Shown: piece by piece, positions 49,301 through 57,082 of the stretch
How the letters are laid out: the number at the start of each line of letters is the position of its first letter
Position numbering within the stretch: the first letter of the stretch is position 1
NCBI GenBank assembly: GCA_041393395.1
Contig: JAWKKG010000004.1
Span: 806,001 to 870,000, forward strand
DNA length: 64,000 bases
Origin: JAGQIB01 sp041393395
GTDB lineage: Bacteria > ARS69
Reading direction: 5' to 3'
Made by a program: the position numbers and the translations under genes
The notes under the pieces: generated by a model
Database searches by the model: none
What the model was told of the DNA's origin: nothing
Seen by the model: only the letters and a program-made list of their open reading frames with translations

Positions 49301-49830
49301 ATTCGTGGAGAAGCGCCCCTCGCGATGAGATAGGGGAAATTCTCCGGATTCCAAAGCGAGGTGTCGGCGGACGTCTTGTAGGCGATGTAGGTCGATGCGG
49401 GAATGTAGTTCTTTGCCTCGTGGACTACGTGGATGTCATCGTTCGCGTCGACCACGAAGCGAAAGTCCGTGCTGTGGAGACCACTCGGGTAGCTATCAGC
49501 CGGATCGGGAGTGAACACGTACCGCGACCAGGTCGCGTTGTCGTAGGTGTAGTGCACGCCCCGCGCGAAGTTCATGTTCTCGCCGTCGACCCATTCGCGT
49601 CCGATGAGATGCAGGTCCACGCCACCGCCGCGCCCGAAGGCAATCTGCTTCGCCAGTGTCCCTCCCCAACCGGACGCGGTCGACGTGGGCTGCTGGTACG
49701 GCTCGTAACGATAGTCCGAAGCCCGCGCGATCGAGATCACGAGCACCGTGAGAGCGGCCGCTGCTGCGATCATGCGGGAGAACGACTGGTGCGAAGGACT
49801 GATCGATCGGTCGTGCCTGGTTCGGTTCAC
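46375..49830 (-). pseudogene. Large secreted protein with FlgD-like C-terminal domain, broken by two frameshifts
   Basis: GTG at 49830, preceded by GGGAGGTG, starts a signal-peptide protein. Three successive frames together make one about 1151-residue product. The first frame ends near 48920-48922 (CLATFFAGEG continuing as SESQDDSG), where one base appears missing in a G-run. The second ends near 47709-47713 (GGDNWGGLTAR continuing as AAVNSWIEYTS), where one base appears extra. The two changes cancel, so the total length is an exact multiple of three. The N-terminal part is a beta-propeller-like sequence, the middle a beta-helix (about residues 560-1020), and the C-terminus a FlgD/T9SS type A-like domain (SLQVYDVAGRRVLRR, MPGGVYFLQL). 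It heads the operon with the two smaller secreted genes. Confidence 0.8.
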
Positions 49831-50029
49831 CTCGACACCTCCCGGCAGCTGATGGAACCCGAGCCGAGGAAAGCGCGGGCGGGCGCGGGGGCTGCGCCTC
49901 GCATCAACGCAGGGCCATCCTGCGCCACCCTGGGGGGGATATCAAGGAAAACTTGTGGGGCGGGCGCTCGCGACGGACCCATTGTCCCGACTTCGCATCT
50001 CGGACTCGCAAGAGATCCGGGATGAGACC

Positions 50030-50194
50030 CTAGTGTCGAGTCTCGGAATTTCCGGGGATTCTGAGACGGTCCTCGTGGCTTCCGACAATGAGCGCCGACG
50101 AGAGCGTATCTTCAGATACGCCGAGGAGAAGCGAAGCAGTCGGGGGCCGCGAGGGCCTCTCAGAATCCCCGGAAATTCCGAGACTCGACACTAG
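50030..50194. repeat. 165-bp palindromic MITE-like element
   Basis: Perfect 37-bp inverted repeats (50030-50066 and 50158-50194) both begin or end with CTAG and enclose 91 bp that is itself largely self-complementary. A further 12-bp arm (50068-50079 with 50146-50157) has two G:T pairs, and the apex is GCGTATC-TTCA-GATACGC (50104-50121). CTAG at both borders resembles the TA-duplicating CTAG target of IS630/Tc1-type transposons, suggesting a non-autonomous element. It has no coding capacity. The right-hand CTAG contains the stop codon of the adjacent outer membrane protein gene. It could also act as a strong transcription terminator. No second copy was noticed in this window. Confidence 0.7.
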
Positions 50195-51279
50195 AAGAGG
50201 ATTCCGCCCGAGATCCGGTGCACGTCGTCCAGCTCGGAGTGGTTCCGGTAGGCGTAGTCGAACGAGAACCGCTTGATGCGCAGCCCCGTCCCCGCCGTGA
50301 ACGGGTTGTCGTCGCCGCCGAGGCGCTCCGTGCCGAGCCGCACGGCCAGGGTCTCGCGGTACCAGTACTCGGCGCCGAGCTTCACGTCGACGGGCATGCT
50401 GCCCGCGCTGAACGAGGCGCCCGCCTCGTCCTCGAAGCGCGCCGCGAGATCGGTCGCGAGCGTCACCGTGCCGCCGAGCGCCTCGGAGTCGATCGTGTAT
50501 GCGGTGCCGAGCTTGAGCGTGGGTGTGATGTACTCGCGCGGCTCGGAGGGGGTGTTCTTCCACGAGAGGAACGTCGTCGTGGCGTCCTGCAGGTTCAGGC
50601 CGAACGCCCAGTTCTCGCGCATCTCCCAGAGCGCGCCGACGTCCACGCCGATGCCCCACGCGGAGTAGTCGTCCAGCGTCTTGCGCACGAACTTGACGCT
50701 CGCGCCCATCGAGACGTCTTCCCGGAACACTCGCGAACGGCCGTACGAGAGCAGCAGCCCGAGCTCGCGATCCGTGACTTCCTTCAGGTAGCCGTCGAGC
50801 GCGTTCAGGTCGAGTCGCTCGCCCGGATCGAGGCGGCCGTTGCCCTCGCTCCCGTCCGGATCGTTCGTGTTGAAGATGCCATCGGAGCCGCTCTCGATCT
50901 CGTCGAGGTTCGCATCGTCGGTGAGGATGCGGATGCCCGGCACGCTCGTCATCACGAAGCCGATGCCGAAGCCGCTGCGCGTGCCATCCGCCCGCTCGCG
51001 CGAGCGGAACAGCAGCGAGCCGGAGTCGTAGTTCACGAGCTCCCCGAACCGCTCCGAGTGCATGTACAGCACCTCGCGACGCTCCGTGCGCGCGAGCGCG
51101 GCCGGATTCCAGTACGTGGCCGAGGCGTCGTCGGCCAGCGCGGTGAACGCGCCGCCCATGCCGAGCGGACGGGCGCCGATGCCGACCGAGAGGAACTCGC
51201 CCGCGTACGGGCTGGCGAAGGCGGACGGGGCCGAGAGAAGGCCGAGGCCCACCAGGGCGAAACTCGTACGTCGAAGCAT
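50191..51279 (-). CDS. PorV/PorQ-family outer membrane protein
   Basis: 362 residues. The ATG at 51279 has GGAG nine bases upstream; a signal peptide ends SAFA. The N-terminal signature GARPLGMGGAFTALADDASATYWNPAAL is typical of PorV/UPF0164 proteins (positions about 32-59). The rest is an amphipathic beta-barrel ending in aromatic GGILF, as expected for outer membrane insertion. An Asp/Gly-rich loop (near NTNDPDGSEGNG) resembles a calcium site. PorV works in the type IX secretion shuttle; only FlgD-like cargo domains, no T9SS machinery, are seen in this window. Its TAG stop lies in the border of the palindromic element. Confidence 0.9.
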   Translation of the reverse strand: MLRRTSFALVGLGLLSAPSAFASPYAGEFLSVGIGARPLGMGGAFTALADDASATYWNPAALARTERREVLYMHSERFGELVNYDSGSLLFRSRERADGTRSGFGIGFVMTSVPGIRILTDDANLDEIESGSDGIFNTNDPDGSEGNGRLDPGERLDLNALDGYLKEVTDRELGLLLSYGRSRVFREDVSMGASVKFVRKTLDDYSAWGIGVDVGALWEMRENWAFGLNLQDATTTFLSWKNTPSEPREYITPTLKLGTAYTIDSEALGGTVTLATDLAARFEDEAGASFSAGSMPVDVKLGAEYWYRETLAVRLGTERLGGDDNPFTAGTGLRIKRFSFDYAYRNHSELDDVHRISGGILF

Positions 51280-51418
51280 GCGAAGGAACTCCGGGGGTGG
51301 GCGCTGCGCTTGGGGGCCGTGCCTCGAAACCGGGGCCGATCGAGATCCGCTCGGCGCCGGACGCCGGATAGCCGGTAGCCGGGTCGATCGGACTTCTAAA
51401 CCGACACCGATCAACAGT

Positions 51419-52330
51419 TTAGGGGTGGATCCGCGGAGGTGTCAAGGAAGCCCCCAGGGCCGTTTCGACGGCCTCCCGCCCCGGCAGCCCGGCCCGGGCG
51501 CCCGGGGTCCGGCACTTGAGCGCGGCGACCACGGCGCCGATCCGGAGCGCGGTCTCGAAGTCGTGCCCGGCCGCGAGCGCCCAGGCCGCGCCGCCGTGGA
51601 AGGCGTCGCCCGCGCCCGTCGTGTCGACCGCGCGGACGGGATGGGCCGGGAACTCGAACCCGCCGTCCGCCGTCGCGGCCACGACCCCGCGCTCGCCGCG
51701 GGTCACCGCCGCCATCCGCGCGCCCCGTTCGAGCAGCAGCCGCAGGGCCGCCCGCGGATCGTCGGCGCCCGCGAGCTCCCGCGCGAACGGCTCGGACCCG
51801 ATGACCACGTCGGATTGGTCGAGCAGCGCCACGACGTCGTCGCGCACGGAGCCGGCGTCGAGCATCACCGGGATCCCGGCCGCGCGGGCCGCCGCCACGG
51901 TGGCGCCCTGCGACGGTCCGCCCCACCCGTCCACGAGCACGAGCGCCGGGCGCACGCCCGGCAGCGGGTCCGCCGTCGACGCCCGGAGCGGCCGGGTCTG
52001 CGGCGCGCTGTAGATCGTGCGCGCGCCGTCGGCTTCGTCCACCAGGATGAAGCACACGAACGCCGGCGCGCCGGCCACGATCTCCACGCCGGCCACGTCC
52101 ACGCCCTCGGCCATCAGCTCCGCGCGCTGGGCCCGGCCGATCTCGTCGTCGCCGACCGCGCCCGCGAACGTCGCGCGGCCGCCGAGCCGCGCGATCGCCA
52201 CCGCCGCGTTCGCGGCGGGACCGCCCCCTTGACGAAAGAAGCGTTCGAGACGGACCTTCACGTCTCGCGGCACGGGAAACGACACCGGGGCGAGGAAGTC
52301 CGTCGCGAGGAGACCGTGACACAGGATCAC
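51419..52330 (-). CDS. PfkB-family carbohydrate kinase
   Basis: About 303 residues from GTG at 52330 (VILCHGLLATD); another GTG at 52399 would add 23 residues and overlap the divergent gene, so I prefer the shorter form. The family signatures GGGPAANAAVAIARLG and, near the C-terminus, DTTGAGDAFHGG (catalytic Asp and anion hole) are clear. The enzyme phosphorylates a sugar or nucleoside with ATP in the cytoplasm; the substrate (ribose, adenosine or other) cannot be assigned. It is divergent from the membrane phosphatase-like gene. Confidence 0.88.
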   Translation of the reverse strand: MILCHGLLATDFLAPVSFPVPRDVKVRLERFFRQGGGPAANAAVAIARLGGRATFAGAVGDDEIGRAQRAELMAEGVDVAGVEIVAGAPAFVCFILVDEADGARTIYSAPQTRPLRASTADPLPGVRPALVLVDGWGGPSQGATVAAARAAGIPVMLDAGSVRDDVVALLDQSDVVIGSEPFARELAGADDPRAALRLLLERGARMAAVTRGERGVVAATADGGFEFPAHPVRAVDTTGAGDAFHGGAAWALAAGHDFETALRIGAVVAALKCRTPGARAGLPGREAVETALGASLTPPRIHP

Positions 52331-52377
52331 GGGCTCTTCGGGGGACGGGGCGGGAAGATCGGGAAGGCGGACCGAAC

Positions 52378-53546
52378 GTGGATCCAGGACGCACCTCACT
52401 CCGCGCAGGAGTCTTGCCGGGGGTCGCGATCGCGGCCGTCGCCGCGGGCACCATGCTCTCGCGGAACGCGCTGACCATCAACCCGATGTCTGCCGCCGTC
52501 GTGCTCGGACTGTGGATCGCGTTCGGAGCGCTCACGGGCGCCGCGGCGGCCTGGCTCGGCGGCCGGGCGGCCGTGGTGCTGCGACTTCCGGCGCGCGCGA
52601 TCGCCCCCGCCTTCGCGCTCGCGGTCGTGGGCTACCTGCTGCTGCCCGTCGGCGTCGGCGCGGCGGCGGGCGCCGGGGCGCTGCTGCTGCTCATGCTGCG
52701 CGGACGCCTCCTGCCCCGCAACCCGCGCCTCGACGTGATGATCCTGCTCGGCACGGTGGCGCTCGTGCCCTCGTTCGTGCGCGACGCCTCGAGCCCGCCC
52801 CGGCCCTCTCCGCCGACGTTCCGCTCGCGAGCAGCGTGCCGGCACCCGGCTCCGTCCCCGTGACCCTCACCATCCGTCGCGAAGGCGCGTATCCGCCCGT
52901 GCTCGCGACGCACGTCGAGCTCACCGCGCTCGCGAGCGAGGAACCGGGCGTGATCTCGGCGCTGCTCACGGGACGCTTCCCGTCGCGCACGCGGGCCGGC
53001 ACGGAGCAGCCGATCGCGTTGCCGGGCGGCGGCGGTCTCTCCCGCTACTACGCCGCCCCCGCCGTGCCGGTGCTGACGCGGGCGTTCCCGCGCGTGATGC
53101 AGCTCGAGGGCACGGTGTTCGCGCCCACCGCGTCGGTCGCGTCGCTCGCGCGCGCGAGCGGCCTGCCGGTGCTCGGGGCCGAGGAAACGTCGACGCTGCC
53201 GCCGCACTTCCTCCGCCTCCTCGAGATCCGGGGCGAGACGTCCGACGCCGACGCGCAGGCCTGGCGCGACCAGGGCGCCTGGCTCGACGTGACGCTGCGC
53301 GACGACGGAACCGCGGAACTCGCGCTCACGGGTCAGGGCATCGCGCTCGGGCAGGTGCAAGGCACGGCGAACCTCATCGACGTCGCGCCGACGGTGCTGC
53401 ACCTGCTCGGCCTCGCGGTGCCGCGTGATTGCGACGGCCGCGTGCTGCTCGAGGTGCTCGATCCGATCGGTCCCGGGGGACGTCCGATCCGCTACCGCGA
53501 CATCGCGCGGCGACCCGACGCCAAGGCCTCGATCACGTCGACGTAG
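52378..53546 (+). pseudogene. Membrane protein with phosphatase/sulfatase-like domain, single frameshift
   Basis: GTG at 52378 begins about four hydrophobic segments (to about residue 135, LDVMILLGTVALVPSF). The frame then turns to Arg/Pro-rich noise, while the adjacent frame gives ALSADVPLASSVPAPG and continues to 53546. Adding one base near 52797-52801 (CCCGCCCC to CCCGGCCCC) joins the two as a 389-residue protein. The second half resembles a shortened alkaline-phosphatase-superfamily domain: GVISALLTGRFPSRTRAG and the typical end IDVAPTVLHLLGLAVPRDCDGRV. The usual N-terminal metal Asp and nucleophile are not evident, so function is uncertain. It converges with the GT4 gene with a 55-bp overlap of 3' ends. 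Confidence 0.68.
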
Positions 53547-54682
53547 ACACGTCGCTCGAGCTCCCAGCGGTGTTGCTCGCTCACGCGTCGGCCCGCCGCG
53601 ACGCACGCCGCCCGCGCCTCCGGGTCGCGCAGCGCCCGCTCCACCACGCGCGCGAGCTCCTCTTCGTCGCCGGGCGAGAAGAACAGCAGGTCCTGTTCCG
53701 CGAACAGATCCGTGATGGCCGGCGACCGGCTCACGATGACGGGTCGCTCCATGGAGAGGTACTCGAACACGCGGGTGGGCAGCGCGAGGTCGCTGAACGC
53801 GCCGCCGCGATTCGGCACGAGACCGAGGTCCGCCGCCGCGATCTCCTCGGGCACGCGCTCGAGCGGCACCGGACCACGCACGTCGATCCACTGCGGGCGA
53901 TCGCCCTCCGCCGCGAGGCGACGAACCTCCGGCAGGAAATCGCCGTCGCCGAGGATCACGAACTCGAAGTCGAGCCCCGCGGCGCGCACGCGCTCGGCCG
54001 CGCGGATCGCGCAGTCGATCCCGCTGCGGTGCGTGACCGTGCCGTGGAACAGGATCCGCGGGCGCGGCGGCGCGTTGCCGTTGCGGGTGCGCGGCGCGAA
54101 CAGGCGCGGGTCCGGCGAGTTCAGCAGCACGGAGATCTTCGTGGGCGGGCGCCCGCGCTCCACGAGCCGATCGCGAAACGCGCCCGTCGCCGCGAACGCG
54201 TGATCCGCGAACCGCACGCTCAGGCCCTCCACGCGCGCGAGCCACCGGATCAGCGAGGACTTCCGGTCCAGACCGAACTTGCTCATGTACAGCTCGGGAA
54301 TCGGGTCGTGCAGATCGAGCACGATCGGCACACCGGTCAGCCACGGGATGAGTCCGCAGAACACGAGGAAGTCCGGCATGTTGTGGGCCTGCACCACGCG
54401 GTAACGCTTCACGCCGTGCAGGAACACGGCGGCCATCGCGCCCGCCGCGAGCAGGGCCAGGTACTCGAACGCGTAGCGCAGCACGCCGCCGCGCCGTCGA
54501 CGCAGCGGGAAGCGCACGTAGCGCACGCCGCCGATCCGCTGCACGAGACGCTCGCCCGCGTCACGCAGGCAGAAGACGTCGACACCGAATCCCTCGGCGG
54601 CCAGCGCCTCCGCCTCCCGGCGCACGCGTGGATCGGCCGGACAGTAGCTGTGCACGATCATGAAGACGTTGCCGTGGCTCAC
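53492..54682 (-). CDS. GT4-family glycosyltransferase
   Basis: 396 residues of GT-B fold. The GTG start overlaps the upstream TPR gene's stop (GTGA). The N-terminal half has HSYCPADPRVRREAEALAAEG, common to family 4 enzymes. The C-terminal half has ILFHGTVTHRSGID, FVILGDGDFLPEVRRLA and PTRVFEYLSMERPVIVSRSP, with the E-x7-E-type nucleotide-sugar region modified. A hydrophobic stretch (about residues 72-88) may give membrane association. It adds a sugar from a nucleotide donor, probably to a surface glycan; donor and acceptor are unknown. Confidence 0.92.
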   Translation of the reverse strand: MSHGNVFMIVHSYCPADPRVRREAEALAAEGFGVDVFCLRDAGERLVQRIGGVRYVRFPLRRRRGGVLRYAFEYLALLAAGAMAAVFLHGVKRYRVVQAHNMPDFLVFCGLIPWLTGVPIVLDLHDPIPELYMSKFGLDRKSSLIRWLARVEGLSVRFADHAFAATGAFRDRLVERGRPPTKISVLLNSPDPRLFAPRTRNGNAPPRPRILFHGTVTHRSGIDCAIRAAERVRAAGLDFEFVILGDGDFLPEVRRLAAEGDRPQWIDVRGPVPLERVPEEIAAADLGLVPNRGGAFSDLALPTRVFEYLSMERPVIVSRSPAITDLFAEQDLLFFSPGDEEELARVVERALRDPEARAACVAAGRRVSEQHRWELERRVYVDVIEALASGRRAMSR

Positions 54683-55323
54683 GACGGTCTTCCCTTGCCT
54701 CCGTCGCGGAACGCGTTCGGCGCGCGCCAGGCGTACACCACCCCGAGGAAGGCCGGGTCGTTCCGGATCGAATCGAAGTGCGGATCGTGACGGTAGCGGT
54801 CGGGATTCGAGGGGCCGATCTTCTGCGCGCGCTCGAACAGGATCGCGGCGTTCAGCGCGTCGCCCTTCGCGGCCGCGATCGAGGCGCCGAGGTACAGGCC
54901 GTCGGCGTGGTCCGGCTTGATCCGGATCAGGGCCTCGATCGTGCGCCCCGCGTCATCCAGCAAGCCCGCATCCACCAGGGACTTGGCGAGTTCGTATCGG
55001 ACGAGACTCGAAGTGGAATCGAGCTCCGCGGCCTTGGTGAGATAGAGGACGGACTCCTCCGCCCGCCCCACCCCGCGCAGCGCCCGGCCGGCTCGCAGCC
55101 AAGAGGCAGCCTCCGTGGGATGGTCCTCCAGGAGGGCCTGCAGCTCCACCCGGGCGGCCTCCGACTGCCCGTCGCGGAGGAGGGTCTCCGCTTCGTTGAT
55201 GCGACGGCCCTCGCGGGGGCCGGGCCCCACGCAGGTGCGCACCCCGATTGCCACGAGAAGCAGGACCAGGACCCCGACCAGGATTCGGAGGCGGGGATCC
55301 GGAGGCGTCCACCCGGAGTTCAA
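54679..55323 (-). CDS. Membrane-anchored TPR protein
   Basis: 214 residues from TTG at 55323, preceded by GAGGGA. An N-terminal anchor (residues 12-28, ILVGVLVLLLVAIGVRT) is followed by about four TPRs covering residues 38-165 (EAARVELQALLEDHPTEAAS, ADGLYLGASIAAAKGD). The tail is short and basic. It is coupled to the downstream GT4 gene by a GTGA overlap and is divergent from the cyclophilin gene. It is likely a scaffold in the membrane; no enzymatic motif is seen. Confidence 0.82.
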   Translation of the reverse strand: MNSGWTPPDPRLRILVGVLVLLLVAIGVRTCVGPGPREGRRINEAETLLRDGQSEAARVELQALLEDHPTEAASWLRAGRALRGVGRAEESVLYLTKAAELDSTSSLVRYELAKSLVDAGLLDDAGRTIEALIRIKPDHADGLYLGASIAAAKGDALNAAILFERAQKIGPSNPDRYRHDPHFDSIRNDPAFLGVVYAWRAPNAFRDGGKGRPS

Positions 55324-55406
55324 CGGTCGTCCCTCGGCTTGACGGAGACGGGTTCGATGATACGCTCCGCGCGGCCTCGGCCATAGCCCCGACCCCGGAG
55401 ATTCCT

Positions 55407-56060
55407 GTGACGATGCGACATCTTCTTGCCCGCCTCACGGTGACGCTCGCCGTGGGCCTGGTCGCGACGGGCGCTCCGCGCGCGGCGACTCCGGCCCCCG
55501 AGGACATCCCGGCGCTCGACGCCTGGATCCTCTTCTCCGATCTCGGCTCGCTGCGGGTCCGGATTGACCGGGAGGCGGCGCCGGATCACGTCGCGCAGTT
55601 CCTGGGCCTCGCGGCGAACGGCTGGTACGACGGCCTGTCGGTGCACCGGATCGTGCCGCGGCTCGTGGTCCAGGGCGGATCCTCGGGCACGCGCGAGGGC
55701 GAGCCGCGCGACTGGGTCCTCGTACCGCCGGCGGAGCGGATTCCGGCGGAAGAGATGGAAGCGGCCGCGCTCCCGCGCGGCACGTTCGCGCTCGCCTGGC
55801 AGGGCGAAGACCCCGGCAGCGCGGGCTCCGAGTGGATGATCACCTTGACGGATCTCGAGGCCGGCGAGGGTCGCGGCACGCGCATCGGCGACGTGGTCGA
55901 GGGCCTGGACGTCCTGGATCGGCTCGCCCAGGTGTCGACCTCCGTGAACGATCGCCCGCTGAAACGTCTGCCGTTCGAGGTCCGTCTGGGCCCGTCGTCG
56001 CTGCCGGCGGGGCAGACGCCGCAGGCGCCCGACACCGGATCGGACGAACCCCAGGGTTAG
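55407..56060 (+). CDS. Exported cyclophilin-type peptidyl-prolyl isomerase, divergent active site
   Basis: 217 residues from GTG at 55407 (GGAG six bases upstream); ATG at 55413 is the alternative. A signal peptide (LARLTVTLAVGLVATGA) points to the periplasm. The cyclophilin core is recognisable: HVAQFLGLAANGWYDG, SVHRIVPRLVVQGG and a GDVVEGLDVLDRLAQV end. The catalytic Arg is kept in HRI, but the later G-S-Q-F-F-I type motif reads GSEWMIT, so the substrate pocket differs from active cyclophilins. It may be a chaperone-like or weak isomerase. It is divergent from the TPR protein and convergent with the STAS gene. Confidence 0.88.
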   Translation: MTMRHLLARLTVTLAVGLVATGAPRAATPAPEDIPALDAWILFSDLGSLRVRIDREAAPDHVAQFLGLAANGWYDGLSVHRIVPRLVVQGGSSGTREGEPRDWVLVPPAERIPAEEMEAAALPRGTFALAWQGEDPGSAGSEWMITLTDLEAGEGRGTRIGDVVEGLDVLDRLAQVSTSVNDRPLKRLPFEVRLGPSSLPAGQTPQAPDTGSDEPQG

Positions 56061-56107
56061 GCCCCGGGGGTTCGCACCAGGAACGGGCTGTCGTCGATCT
56101 CCCGCGG

Positions 56108-56461
56108 TCAGTTCTGGCCGGCCGAGCGGAAGCTCGCGAGCGCGTCCTCGCGGCTGTAGTAGCTCTCGAACACCGTGAGCAGCTTCGTCACCATGAGGAT
56201 CGACTTCACGCGCTCGTTGATGTTCAGGAACTTCACCTGGGCGCCGGCATTCCGCATGCTCGTGTAGGCGGAGATCAGGATCCCCACTCCGGAGCTGTTC
56301 ATCCAGGGGACGTCGCTCAGGTCGATCAGGAGCTTCTTCGTCCCGGCTTCCACGAGCTCGGAGATCTCGGTCTTGAAGCGGTCCGCATCCGGGCCGCCCA
56401 TGACCTTCCCCGAGACCTCGAGGATCACGACGTCTTCCTCGGTACGGCGCTTCAGCTTCAC
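56108..56461 (-). CDS. STAS-domain anti-anti-sigma factor-like protein
   Basis: 117 residues, a single STAS domain of SpoIIAA type. The GTG at 56461 follows GGGGGA. The conserved loop DLSDVPWMNSSGVGILISAY contains the Ser that a partner kinase normally phosphorylates. In known systems such proteins release a sigma factor from its anti-sigma when dephosphorylated. No HATPase kinase, phosphatase or sigma gene is nearby, so the partner is encoded elsewhere. It is monocistronic. Confidence 0.92.
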   Translation of the reverse strand: MKLKRRTEEDVVILEVSGKVMGGPDADRFKTEISELVEAGTKKLLIDLSDVPWMNSSGVGILISAYTSMRNAGAQVKFLNINERVKSILMVTKLLTVFESYYSREDALASFRSAGQN

Positions 56462-56678
56462 GGGATCCCCCTGGAAACGCGGGTGAGCACGCTCTCGGAG
56501 CCGGAAGTCTAGGGGCGGCCCCGGAGCCCGTCAAGAAACGGCTCCGCGGGGGCGCCGCACCGGTACCGCGTGGCGGCACGGCAGGCCGCGCCGGCGTCGC
56601 CGGGCGCCACGGGAGGCCCTGCCGGCGGTTCCCGCTCTTGACGCCCCCCGGGTGTCCCCCTAATGTCTTTCCCGTTAC

Positions 56679-56754
56679 TGGGGAGTCGTCGAATTGGTAA
56701 GACGCCTGACTCTGGATCAGGAAGCTGAAGGTTCGAGTCCTTCCTCCCCAGCCA
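56679..56754 (+). tRNA. tRNA-Gln (anticodon CTG)
   Basis: Acceptor TGGGGAG/CTCCCCA, D-arm with GAATTGGTAA, anticodon loop CTCTGGA (anticodon CTG, codon CAG), T-loop TTCGAGT, discriminator G and encoded CCA; 76 bases. It lies about 95 bp before tRNA-Glu on the same strand and probably shares its transcript. Confidence 0.95.
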
Positions 56755-56849
56755 ATTTCGAGCGGGTCGGCGCGGTGGCCGGTCCTCTCCGTGTGTGAGC
56801 GTATCGCTTGACCGTAGCGAAGGGGTTCCGGTATACCCCTCCTTCGCGC

Positions 56850-56924
56850 GGGGCCATCGTCTAGTGGTTAGGACGGGAGATTCTCAGTCTTCAAACCGGG
56901 GTTCGATTCCCCGTGGCCCTGCCA
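56850..56924 (+). tRNA. tRNA-Glu (anticodon CTC)
   Basis: Acceptor GGGGCCA/TGGCCCT, D-arm with TAGTGGTTAGGA, anticodon stem GGAGA/TCTTC around loop TTCTCAG (anticodon CTC, codon GAG), T-loop TTCGATT, discriminator G and encoded CCA; 75 bases. An intrinsic terminator follows. Confidence 0.95.
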
Positions 56925-56950
56925 AGAAGTTCGCCTCCGGGCGAGAAGAG

Positions 56951-56986
56951 CCCCTCCCGGTCTCCGGACCCGGAGGGGTTTCTGTT
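56951..56986 (+). terminator. Intrinsic terminator after tRNA-Glu
   Basis: A stem CCCCTCC (56951-56957) with GGAGGGG (56972-56978), containing a nested CTCCGG/CCGGAG helix, is followed by TTTCTGTTTT. It lies 26 bases after the tRNA-Glu CCA and ends the tRNA-Gln/Glu transcript. Confidence 0.8.
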
Positions 56987-57082
56987 TTGCGGCTCTGGCT
57001 GCGCCCGGCCATCGGTCGTATCTCGCGGTCGTACCTCGACCGGCGGTCGCCCGCCGGTCGTCGCGGGTCCTGCGGCTCCGAC

